A DNA stretch of 64,000 nucleotides from Ceratodon purpureus. Taxonomy: Eukaryota > Streptophyta > Bryopsida > Pseudoditrichales > Ditrichaceae. The notes below the pieces were generated by a model. That model did no database searches, had not been told where the DNA came from, and saw nothing but the letters and a program-made list of their open reading frames with translations. Made by a program: the position numbers and the translations under genes. Position 1 is the first letter of the stretch, and each line of letters begins with the position of its first letter. The stretch is from assembly GCA_014871385.1 (NCBI GenBank), contig CM026431.1:7189778-7253777 (forward strand). The letters run 5' to 3'. This document shows, in pieces, positions 11,101 to 19,762 of the stretch.

Positions 11101-13031
11101 TAACACAAAATAACACCAAAATAAAAAAAATAAAAATAAAAAACAAAAATCCCGAAAATGATCCCCTCGTCCCCGGCCTACTGTCGTTGACGACAGTAGG
11201 CTCGGAGGTATTTCAAATTTTTAAAAAAAAAATACGTACCAATAAAATACGAATATATATCCAAAAACTTCACATTAAAACTAATATACTCTTATCAACT
11301 ATGCATTTTAATTACACATAAATTAACCCAAAAATATAAAAATAAAAAAGAAAAATAAAAATCCCGAAATTGTTCCCCCCGTCCCAGGCCTACTGTCGTT
11401 GACGACAGTAGGCTTGGAGGTATTTCAAAATTTTTAAAAAAAAATACGTACCAATAAAATACGAATATAAATCCAAAAACTTCACATTAATACTAATTTA
11501 CTCTTATCAACTATGCATTTTAATCACATAAATTAACCCAAAAATATAAAAATAAAAAAGAAAAATAAGAATCCCGAAATTGATCCCCCCGTCCCCGGCC
11601 TACTGTCGTTGACGACAGTAGGCTTGGAGGAATTACAAAATTTAAAAAAAAATAATACATACCAATAAAATACGAATATAAATCCAAGAGCTTCAGATTT
11701 AAACTAATTTACTCATATCAACTATGCATTTTAATTACACATAAATTAACCCAAAAATATAAAAATAAAAAAGAAAAATAAGAATCCCGAAATTGATCCC
11801 CCCGTCCCCGGCCTACTGTCGTTGACGACAGTAGGCTTGGAGGAATTACAAAATTTTAAAAAAAATATACATACCAATAAAATACGAATATAAATCCAAG
11901 AGCTTCAGATTTAAACTAATTTACTCATATCAACTATGCATTTTAATTACACATAAATTAACCCAAAAATATAAAAATAAAAAAGAAAAATAAAAATCCC
12001 GAAATTGTTCCCCCCGTCCCCGGCCTACTGTCGTTGACGACAGTAGGCTTGGAGGAATTACAAAATTTAAAAAAAAAAAACATACCAATAAAATACGAAT
12101 ATAAATCCAAAAGCTTCACATTTAAACTAATTTACTCATATCAACTATGCATTTTAATCACACATAAATTAACCCAAAAATATAAAAAAAAAAAGAAAAA
12201 TAAAAATCCCGAAATTGTTCCCCCCGTCCCCGGCCTACTGTCGTTGACGACAGTAGGCTTGGAGGAATTACAAAATTTAAAAAAAAAAAAAAAACCAATA
12301 AAATACGAATATAAATCCAAAAGCTTCACATTTAAACTAATTTACTCATATCAACTATGCATTTTAATCACACATAAATTAACCCAAAAATATAAAAATA
12401 AAAAATAAAAATAAAAATCCCGAAATTGTTCCCCCCGTCCCCGGCCTACTGTCGTTGACGACAGTAGGCTTGGAGGTATTACAAAATTAAAAATTCGAGA
12501 CGCAAAAAGCAGCTCAAGCAACATTCGGAACCCAAGAAGCACCAACAAGCAACATTCGCAACTTGCAACCAAGCCGCAACCAAGCAACCTGCAACCTACA
12601 ACCAAGCCGCAACCTGCACCAACATTCACCAAACTTGAAACCCACAACCCGCAAGGAAACCCAATCCCCCACCAAGCAATCCGCAACCCGAAATCGGACC
12701 AAGCACCTCAAGCAACATTCGGAACTCAACACCAAGTCAAACCCCATCAACCCGTACGACAAGTTCCGTACCCCAAGCATTCAATCCCCATCAACCCGTG
12801 CGTCAAGATCCGAACCCCAAGCAATCGTACCTGCTCTGTATCTTCGCGTTCTCCCTCCTCATCGTCCTCATCATTTCCCTCCTGCTCCTCTCTCGGATCC
12901 CCAGGTGGCGCGAGCTGCTCCTCCTCTCCTCCCCGCTCCTCCACCGCCATGTCGATGGCAGCCTGCTCCACAGCCTCGGCACCAACCTCCGCCACAAGCC
13001 CTGCCCTCACCTCCTCCTCCCTCGCAGCCAT
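5116..13031 (-). CDS. ParB/Srx-like plus beta-class DNA methyltransferase-like protein with CTD-like heptads (element cargo)
   Basis: Thirteen exons by frame-consistent GT-AG sites: 13031-12831, 9861-9802, 9667 to about 9300 (donor unresolved), 9068-8486, 8397-8202, 8119-7922, 7831-7616, 7519-7278, 7190-6518, 6431-6078, 5994-5733, 5648 to about 5478, about 5381-5116; roughly 1200-1250 residues. In order: an acidic, Glu-rich start; five heptads of type YMPTSPV (9511-9407); a ParB/sulfiredoxin-like fold (IPMAKVRPVG, then EGNHRLSAW and a beta strand ending CIVLDP); an unrecognised middle; a Ser/Pro linker with a GRGRR patch; then a Rossmann methyltransferase in beta-class order, with motif IV DLIIADIPENLP first and the SAM-binding part PGDIVVDWNAGTG last. 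The usual catalytic DPP[YW] is DIPE, so activity is doubtful. The end is acidic and Ser-rich. The domain calls come from motifs, not searches; ParB is the weaker one. Confidence 0.75.
9407..9511 (-). other. Five RNA polymerase II CTD-like heptads in the cargo protein
   Basis: The translated repeats are YMPTSPV three times, YEPTSPG and YMPTSPP, matching the Y-x-P-T-S-P-x frame of the Rpb1 tail (YSPTSPS). They are followed by more Ser-Pro pairs (GSPPMSPPSPSSP). At DNA level the unit is a 21-bp repeat (GTAGGCATGTACACTGG in the plus strand). Such repeats could recruit CTD-binding factors, or may only be a low-complexity Pro/Ser expansion. Confidence 0.85.
9880..12490. repeat. Tandem array, 12 units of about 211 bp, each with a conserved 26-nt palindrome
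   Basis: The core is GCCTACTGTCGT, then TG, then ACGACAGTAGGC: 12-bp arms and a 2-nt centre. Cores start at 10072, 10284, 10494, 10705, 10916, 11176, 11388, 11598, 11811, 12023, 12233 and 12444, so the spacing is 210-213 bp except for one 260-bp step. The first five units share one AT-rich flank (TTAATTAAGACTTTGTGACT) and the last seven another (AACTATGCATTTTAATTA). Both keep the CCCGAAATTG and CCCC block before the palindrome. The core is invariant in all 12 copies while flanks drift. The array fills intron 1 of the cargo gene. Confidence 0.95.
12503..12800. repeat. CAACC-rich low-complexity stretch
   Basis: The stretch repeats motifs such as GCAACATTCGGAAC, GCAACC and CATCAACCCGT several times over about 300 bp. 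It sits between the palindrome array and exon 1 of the cargo gene, still within intron 1. Translations on both strands are simple-repeat peptides and are not treated as genes. Confidence 0.7.
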
Positions 13032-13083
13032 TGCAATGCCTCCTTCACCTGCTCGGAAAATCTGAAATCTCGCTCTCCTCGCG
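13032..13083. promoter_or_regulatory. Short head-to-head intergenic gap in the element
   Basis: Only 52 bp separate the ATG of the minus-strand cargo gene (13031) from a plus-strand ATG (13084) that opens a small spliced frame. If both are real starts, this gap would lie inside a bidirectional promoter or the 5' UTRs. I see no clear TATA box. Confidence 0.3.
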
Positions 13084-13252
13084 ATGGCAGCTAAATGGTC
13101 GAGTTCACGACCCTCTTCAAAAGGTGAGTCTATACTTCTATCTCCCTCTACCCTTATCCCTTCGTTACTCTACACATTAATTTAAAAAATTTACAGCCGT
13201 GAGTACTACCGAATGTGAGTTTAAGCAGATGCTCCGGTACTTATCACAATAA
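13084..13252 (+). CDS. Possible small 5' exons, upstream of the transposase gene
   Basis: An ATG at 13084 reads MAAKWSSSRPSSK to a good donor (AAAAG/GTGAGT at 13124). An acceptor TTTACAG at 13196 leads to a second short frame ending at a TAA (13250-13252). A further strong donor (GTGAGT) follows CCGAAT at about 13213. These could be leader exons of the MULE transposase gene that starts further downstream, or a 31-residue upstream ORF. No domain is visible. Confidence 0.3.
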
Positions 13253-13305
13253 AATTGATATAATGTGAATAGTAATGCGTTTACACTTTAGAATTTTGAA
13301 TTGAT

Positions 13306-13788
13306 TTAAACAATGCACAGCAGTGAAGTCGGTGTAAAAATGCTTACCGTTCCGGAGTTGAAATATAAATCTGTTTGAGAACCCACCTCCCCTGTCGAAA
13401 TTTCATTGAAGCTAATAGAAGGTTGCGGTGTCTCAACTCTTTGACTACAATTAAAAACTAATTCTTCCGTCATGGCCTCAAGTCCAACTCCACTTAAATG
13501 TACCTCCTGCTCGTGATTATCGACTACTGTGTTCTCTAAAAACTCTTCCTTGTCCTCCACTATAGAGTCTAGAATGACTTTGCGAATGCTAGAAAATTTC
13601 AATGCTACTGGCAGACCTCCTCCTCTCCTTTTCACGGGTGCACTCAAATGGTCAACATTTAAATCTACCTTCTTACGTGATGCTCTCCTCTTTCTAGCTC
13701 TTCTATTCGTAAAATCAGTGCGGCCTGGTTTCCTTCTCTGTTTAGGAGTAACATAACTGGAGGGAGATGGCCCTCCACCCTGCTTCAT
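13306..13788 (-). CDS. Hypothetical basic/acidic protein in the element
   Basis: The first ATG is at 13788. The product starts very basic (TPKQRRKPGRTDFTNRRARK, then RRASRKK), which suggests a nuclear-localisation or DNA-contact tail, and turns acidic later (VEDKEEFLEN). Unspliced it ends at 13306. A clean donor (ACG/GTAAGC, exon end 13348) suggests a further exon that I could not place. No known domain is recognised. A short VKRRGGGLP motif resembles NRRRGGGPL in the other small minus ORF at 18795, so the two may be related accessory genes. Confidence 0.4.
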   Translation of the reverse strand: MKQGGGPSPSSYVTPKQRRKPGRTDFTNRRARKRRASRKKVDLNVDHLSAPVKRRGGGLPVALKFSSIRKVILDSIVEDKEEFLENTVVDNHEQEVHLSGVGLEAMTEELVFNCSQRVETPQPSISFNEISTGEVGSQTDLYFNSGTVSIFTPTSLLCIV

Positions 13789-13800
13789 GTGTCTAACCAC

Positions 13801-14328
13801 AGGAAGGACTCTCTCACAAAAAGACTTTCATGAGAAATTCCTGCCAGCTTAAATACCTCTCACGTACAACTATTTTCCTAGAACCCTAAGATGATATACA
13901 ATCTCAACCATTGACACATTGTCTGCCCACTTTATATTAAGAGTAAAATTAACAATTCTGTAATATAAGCTAGGTTCAAAATATCAACCTTTAATTATAA
14001 GGACTATATCTAAGTACACTATAAATTGAAAGATTTGAATCAAGCACTTCAATCATGCTCCTTTTTAGATTCATTGTTTTAAATGTAGTTTTGAATTGAC
14101 GGCTCCCTCATATCTTATAATACATCATGAAAAATAGAATCCGCTCTACGATTCAAATATTAAAGTAGAGTTAAATATACATTACCTCATATACTTAGAC
14201 CTGCATAAAGTGGCACTGTAATTAGTTAGCGCCGTCTCTATTAAATCATACATTCGTTACGTAACAGACAGAATCATTCCCCAACTGTTGACATGGACAT
14301 TTCACCTTGAATAAAAAGATCAAGAGCG
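13801..14328. other. AT-rich spacer upstream of the transposase
   Basis: No coding region is supported. This would hold the promoter and 5' UTR or intron of the plus-strand transposase gene and the promoter of the minus-strand ORF at 13788. I see no repeat or clear promoter motif. Confidence 0.4.
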
Positions 14329-17300
14329 ATGCATCATTCCTCTCACTTTGCTCTCGCGTACAGTCAGTGCTCCCTTCTTTCCGCTCCTACGATTGACTTG
14401 CCTGCGAATATGGGGATGGTCTGTCTCTACGCCCAAGGCATGGGCATCCCTCTTAGGTTTCGCGTAGATGACGACGGTCTAGCTACAGTCTCCTCTCTTC
14501 GCCTAAGCCTCAGATTCCATTTCCGTGAGGATTCCATCAGTATAGAGGAGGAGATCTTCGATGACGTTACTGCCGAGGTTACCCACACCCTTGGGCAACC
14601 TTCAGTGAGAGATGAAAACAATATGTTGCAGTGGAGACTCCTCCCTGGATCCTATAGAGTCTATGGTCTTACTGATTCTCTGATGGCTGCATCCACTGAA
14701 ATCCTCACCCCCCGTCGCTCTTCTACTTGCACAATTCAGACTCCCTTACCTCGTGATGTCAAGGTCAAAGTCGAGCCTGGAACGGAGACTTCAGATGTAG
14801 AGAAACCTCCTCCGACGGTCATATCTCTCTCTTCTGATGACGAAGTCAGTCCCGTCAAGTTGGTGCCTAAGGTCCACGCAGATGCTCCTCCTTCCGATGT
14901 GTCTCCTCCATTGTCCCAGGTCACAGTTAGCATTGTTCCGCTCCTTAAAGAGATTGCTAAGACGCGTGGGTCCAAAAACATTTTGAAGAAGATAGACTAT
15001 TCCACTATTAGACACGAGAGAGTAGAGTACTTGCCTGCGAAGTTTGATGGTCCGGTTCTTTTTGAGTTGCCCCTAGCTGCTGCAGGATCCTCTAAGCTCG
15101 CCGCCAAGTCAATGCAGGGAATGGACAAATGATACGACGGACACTTGTGGACCAAAACCATCACAACAAACATCAAAAACGACTTCGAACTCTCTTTTCG
15201 AAGTTCCACCTGCGTCGGATGGCTGCGTTGCAGCAACAAGGAGTGTGACTTTCTGAAGCGTGTTCCCAAGATCTTTGAGGTTAACGAGACTGAGTTCGAA
15301 GGCTGTACCCTGCAAGCTTTTGTCATGGACCAGCCTCCTCCATCTGACTCCACGCTTGTGTGCAAGGTATGTAAAGAACCTCCATCATGTGTATCTACAT
15401 GCGAGGCTAAGATTTATTACGTTGTGGGCAAACCGAATCAGACTAGAGCGTGTATTCACATAGGAACACATGATCACCCAGTGAAAGTAGGAGACTACAG
15501 AGACTCTAAAGCAGAGATTAGTAGCTTAATAGAAGAGCAGGTAGAGATGAACAACAAAGCAACGAAGAGCGCCGTTGTCTTGGAGGCGAGCAAACTCCTC
15601 ATCGGGAGCTACCTTCTACAGCCCGAGGATGCACCACCGAGGAAACTGACGATGGAGGAGCTGGTTCCTGTTCTGGATCGATGCAAAGACATGGCGTCGC
15701 CCAACATCCGCAACAAAGTCGCCACCTTCAAAAAATTTGTCAGGTACGGAATCATGGACGGTATCACCAAGCTCCGTGGTAACAGTCTCTGGGCGTATGT
15801 CCAGGAGAATAGGTTTCCTGGTCAGGGATCTATGCGTGACAAAGTCTTTGTCTTCAAGATGTCGGAGGTCGGGCCGGGCAGTGGTGTCGACTTGGTCAGC
15901 CGTATGCAAGCTGGTGGCGACTTGGAGAACGCATGGATCATGTTCGACCATGTCAAACGCGTCAAAGATTGGTCGACGATGGCGTGCCATGTGTACGACG
16001 CCACCTACTGCCGCGTGATGACTATCGCCACTTGCGACATGCAGTCCGAGGACACGGACGCCCAGCTCGTCTTCTGGAAAAACCTGAACCTGGTCATGGA
16101 GATCAATGGCGTTGCAGCGCCGAACTTCAAGGGGTTCATGGCGGATAACGCACAGGCGAATTGGAATGCAGTGCGAATCCTTTACGGCAATGGCAACAAA
16201 GAGGACCCAATGGAGGACCGGGAGAGGTCGTGCTTGTTCCACTGGACTCAGAACATGGTGGCGTATACGCAGAAGCACTTCCCCGAAGAACTCTGGGAAC
16301 AGCACAAGAAGATGTGCACTCAGTACAAAAATGCGACCAGCATGGTAGAGGCGGAAACTCTGTACCACGCGTTGCGAGCATGGTGGGCATCCACCGGGGT
16401 CGTTGGCGAGAGCGGGCTCATCAAACTCGATCAGTGGCTGTCATTCTGGCACCACCGCTTCCGCCAGTGGGGGGGATTCATGACCGAGGTATTATCTCTG
16501 CACTCTGTTTTAATGTTTTTGATATTGGTTTCCTAGCCCTAACCTACAAAACTCTAATCCGTGAATCTAACGGCATGTACTGTCAAATCTGCAGAAATTC
16601 ACGAAAGAGGAACTCACAGAGATGCCCACTTGTAACCTCGCCGAAACAGTTCACAACAAGTGGCTCCAAGCTTCTGGAAACAACGGGAACGACCTCTACG
16701 TTGCTACCGTGGACGATTTCGTTCGAGCATTTCTACAGGTTGTCAACTACTACCAGTTCCTAAAAGGTGACGTCGGCGGAACAGGACCATCCAAGAAGGA
16801 ACTCAGGCTTCGGATGGCGGAACGCAACGCGAAGAAATGGGGAAATCCTACACTGCTCGACAAGCCCATGCTCGATATGCCAGGCGCGGATGAGTTCTGC
16901 ACCCGTCAGCCTATCATGCCAGGAGCGGAAGTCTTCGGTTCACAAAAGCGAAAAGCCGACGTCCTTATCGGAGCTGACGAAGAGTCTCATCGCCCGGATA
17001 AGACAAACTTCTCGCGCCCAAGAGGCCCAAGACGTGCCGTCAGGGCTCGCCCTATGCAGATGCCCGTCATTGTGGAAGACGACTCCGAACACGACACCGA
17101 GGTACAATGTACCCAACCTCCTGCCCAAGAAGTTGATTCCCCTTTACCTTCACCAGTGAACAAGGGCGGCATTCGCCATGTCAACGCGGTTGAAGAAACC
17201 AAGGTGGACGTGAAGGAGTGGCACATTTCGAGACTTCACAAACTTTCTGCGAAGTGCTGCTGGGCCCAAAGAGCTGAAACGAAGAAGAAGTGCACTGAGA

Positions 17301-18088
17301 GAATCGTCAGGGGGCCCCATTGCACAGCTGCACCGACCTACACTGGGCTCTGGACTAACTATCGCAGGAACCTTGTGGAGAAGACGGAGTTCTTCTTCTG
17401 CTCCGACGATATTGAGCGCTGCGTGAAAGGCTCTAAGCGCAAGTGGGTAGCACACTACTCAAAGGACCAGGAATTCCCCTCCATTCCAGAGGTGTGGCCA
17501 GTGAAACTAGGTACTAACCTAAAACTTACTGAGATTCTTGCCCTCGAAGCAGCGGGCTTCCAACTTCCGCAGAAGAAACCGGTCTCCCCAAGACGCCTCT
17601 TCTCCTGTGCCCCGCCTCCTGCAAATCTCAGCTCAGTGCCAGTCCCTGCAGACGCTGACCGCTACCCAGGCAAGAGAGACGGCAAGATGGTGAAGCGCAC
17701 TGCCACTCGTCCCAATCAAGCGCAGCGACTCTCCATGGGCTCCTCCGAATCTCTTAAAGCACGCCTCCGTTCCATCACCATGATACCTGAGCCGGGCCAC
17801 GGTTGCATCATTGGGCTGGATTCGGGCGTCGCTCCACACATCACACGGTACCAGATTACCATCAGTTCTTACCCTGGTTGCACTTGCCCAGCATTCAAGA
17901 AGACAATGACTACGTTCCGTGGGAAGACTCAGTTCACGTATTGTAAGCACCTATACTACATATTCTTGAAGGTCTGCAACCGTGATCCCGAAGCGGAGCT
18001 TTTCATCCATGCGCCTACCTTCAGCTTCTACGAGGTCAAGCTACTCTTAGAGAGTGGAATCTTGCGTCACCCCTTGGCGAAGAAGTAG
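14329..18088 (+). CDS. Mutator-like transposase with SWIM zinc finger, broken by one in-frame TGA
   Basis: Exons are 14329-16488 and 16595-18088, both in frame. The first part (to 15129) holds an N-terminal region rich in beta-strand residues and a SUMO-interacting-like motif (VISLSSDDE). A TGA at 15130-15132 interrupts the frame, which then continues (YDGHLWTKT) with no ATG nearby. Next come a GCM/WRKY-type zinc finger (CVGWLRCSNKEC, ending IGTHDHPV) and a MULE catalytic core: HVYDATYCRV and FMADNAQANW carry the two expected Asp residues, and the Glu lies further on. After the intron are a Pro/Ser-rich linker with acidic patches (VIVEDDSEHD) and a C-terminal SWIM finger (CTCPAF then YCKHLYYI). 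The TGA makes this copy probably defective unless it is spliced out or read through. It is the likely mobilising enzyme of the element. Confidence 0.8.
15130..15132 (+). other. In-frame TGA within the transposase gene
   Basis: Counting from the ATG at 14329, the TGA is codon 268. The downstream frame is open for over 1,300 bases, and its first possible initiator is not an ATG. I found no GT-AG pair that removes the stop without also removing the zinc-finger start. Confidence 0.8.
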
Positions 18089-18342
18089 GTAGCCCTCCTA
18101 CTTTAGAACTTCCATTTTCACAATGGCCATTTGTCACGTAGTGAATGATTTTAGTAATATACCATATACTAAGTCAGCTATTGAGAAGCTGTATTGACTT
18201 TTTCATTATATTAAAGGCTTTGGCGTTCACATTGATTGCATTCTATTTCAATACATTGTATCTTGAAGAAGTGCACTATATACCTCGTATCCCCTGCCAT
18301 GTACCCTTTATTAAGGCAAACATATACTTGTTATTAGATGTC

Positions 18343-18795
18343 CTAATCTTCGAACCTAACACGTTTAGGGTTGCCCACTACACTATCAGCAGGACTGCCA
18401 GCCGCTGACTGTTCTACAGGAGAAACTACAGTCGCATTCACTTTCGTTCCCACACTTGGCAAATGTCCTTGGTATGATCGTTTCAGCAATGGCCCACCTC
18501 CCCGCCTCCGATTAACTGATTCCCTGGAATAGGTTCCCCTTGGGATCTTTCCAACCTTCGAGTATGCATGTGGTTGCAAAGGCACATCTGCGTCCTTCTC
18601 TAGCACTATGATTTCATCCGAATTTTCTGAACGTGGAGGGTCAGCTCTTACATCCGGTTGTACGTCAACATCCGTTGTCGAAGGACGCCCTTGGCTGTTG
18701 GCCATCACCTCTTCGTCGTCTTCCACCTCAACATATGGTTGAAATGGACAAACATCGTCAGCAAGTGAAACAACAATATCTCTGACGTCTTCCAT
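18343..18795 (-). CDS. Hypothetical 150-aa acidic protein in the element
   Basis: A single ORF begins with ATG at 18795 (MEDVRDIVVSLADDV) and ends KRVRFED. It has an acidic run (EVEDDEEV), a SUMO-interacting-like segment (EIIVLEKD) and a basic patch (NRRRGGGPLLKRSY). No domain is recognised. It is convergent with the transposase gene and lies 250 bp past its stop, inside the right end of the element. It may be an accessory protein or the last exon of an unresolved gene. Confidence 0.4.
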   Translation of the reverse strand: MEDVRDIVVSLADDVCPFQPYVEVEDDEEVMANSQGRPSTTDVDVQPDVRADPPRSENSDEIIVLEKDADVPLQPHAYSKVGKIPRGTYSRESVNRRRGGGPLLKRSYQGHLPSVGTKVNATVVSPVEQSAAGSPADSVVGNPKRVRFED

Positions 18796-19000
18796 AGCTG
18801 CTGTCCCGCCCTACGGAAAAGAGCTTCACAAAACACCAACACAAAAGAGGCAGAGACATTCCATAATCCTATCTTAAATATCCCTGAAGAAGATGCTTGG
18901 CCCCCTGAAAATCGGCTGTTCATTCATTTATAAGTTGTCATCCTCCTAAAACGAATGGAAAAAGATGAAGGCCTAGCAGAGGTCATTTAGCATTTAAAAT

Positions 19001-19033
<33 letters not shown>

Positions 19034-19544
19034 ATTTATAAAAAATGAAATTTAAAAGATGAAGTAAAGAATAGCAATATTTGATATGAAGGTTGAAAAT
19101 AATATGAAGGAGATTAACAAATTGAATGTGAAAATAAAATGATTGTGAAAATAAAATGAAGGAGAGAATTAAATGAAAAGAGGCTTTTGACCCCTCTAAC
19201 AAGATAGACATAATAAAGAAAATTTTATAAAAAATACAAGACAAATATCAAAAAAATTATAAAAAAATTGAAAAAAGGAGAAAGGCATGTAGACTATGGT
19301 GGATGAATTCTAGCAATGTTAAGAAAATGTTACGAAATTAAATGTTACTTGATCCCTGTTCAGAGGTTCAATACCAATACATTTTAAGTAGTAATTTGCA
19401 TATAAATTTAAGGAGATAAGGGGAATTACTGTATGCCTGAACTGGTAAGAAGGAGCTGGAGCATAGTAATTGGTGCACGCTATAAAATTAATCACCAAGA
19501 AAAGAGAATATGAACTACAAATTCAATGAAAATACTGTAATTAG
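18796..19544. other. AT-rich right-end region of the element
   Basis: There is no gene. The stretch contains a run of about 27 A at 19005-19031, preceded by T-rich DNA, and GAAAATAAAATGA repeats around 19130-19160. It leads into the right terminal inverted repeat. Confidence 0.5.
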
Positions 19545-19752
19545 TCCACGGTTATAGGGTCAATTAAATTACTATAATTAGTAACTTTCCAAAAATACAC
19601 TAAGAATATTCGAATCTTCTAATTTTATAATTTATTTTTAGTAAAAAATGTGCTATTTTTAGGTTCTGTCCCCCATTCTGTGCTCTCCGCTCTCCAAATC
19701 TGCGCTCACCGCTCTCCGCTCTGCGCTCTCCGCTCACGTACAAGCTTCCCTC
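19545..19752 (-). repeat. Right terminal inverted repeat of the 16-kb insert
   Basis: Read on the minus strand from 19752 it starts GAGGGAAGCTTGTACGTGAG and continues through a GAGAGCG/GAGCGG minisatellite to about 19672. After an AT-rich spacer it ends in the box ACCCTATAACCGTGGA (19560-19545). It mirrors 3461-3579, with a longer spacer and one extra minisatellite unit. Confidence 0.8.
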
Positions 19753-19762
19753 AGTCCCGAGG
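19753..19762. repeat. Target-site duplication, right copy (AGTCCCGAGG)
   Basis: This is the same ten bases and orientation as 3451-3460, immediately outside the right inverted repeat. On the minus strand it encodes P-R-D at the end of the piggyBac N-terminal part. The next codon in the present arrangement is a TGA contributed by the insert. Confidence 0.8.

Larger units (their letters stand above)
3461..19752. mobile_element. Giant Mutator-like (MULE) element, about 16.3 kb, inserted in a piggyBac-derived gene
   Basis: The segment is bounded by inverted repeats (3461-3579 and 19545-19752) and a 10-bp direct repeat outside them. Removing the segment and one repeat copy restores an open frame from an acidic N-terminal exon (residues ending ARPPLPRD) directly into the transposase half (FMEWCEST). 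That is the signature of a transposition event. The element contains a MULE-type transposase, a ParB-like/methyltransferase-like cargo gene with a satellite-filled first intron, and small ORFs at 4231, 13788 and 18795. Long TIRs and 9-10 bp duplications are known MULE traits. The size and cargo are unusual. A composite of several nested insertions inside one element is also possible. Confidence 0.8.

Noticed and set aside
12034-12408. ORF of 124 codons within the array
   Set aside because: It starts at a non-ATG codon and translates two repeat units, giving a duplicated low-complexity peptide.
9880-12490. Tandem palindromes as a CRISPR array
   Set aside because: Units are about 211 bp, spacers are alike rather than unique, the host is eukaryotic and no cas-like gene is present.
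15616-16368. Minus-strand ORF of 250 codons
   Set aside because: It is antisense to the transposase core, whose motifs are clear on the plus strand.
3461-19752. Insert as an integrated giant virus or Maverick because of the methyltransferase- and ParB-like genes
   Set aside because: No capsid, polymerase B, protease or packaging ATPase is visible; genes have plant-type introns and the ends and duplication fit a MULE.
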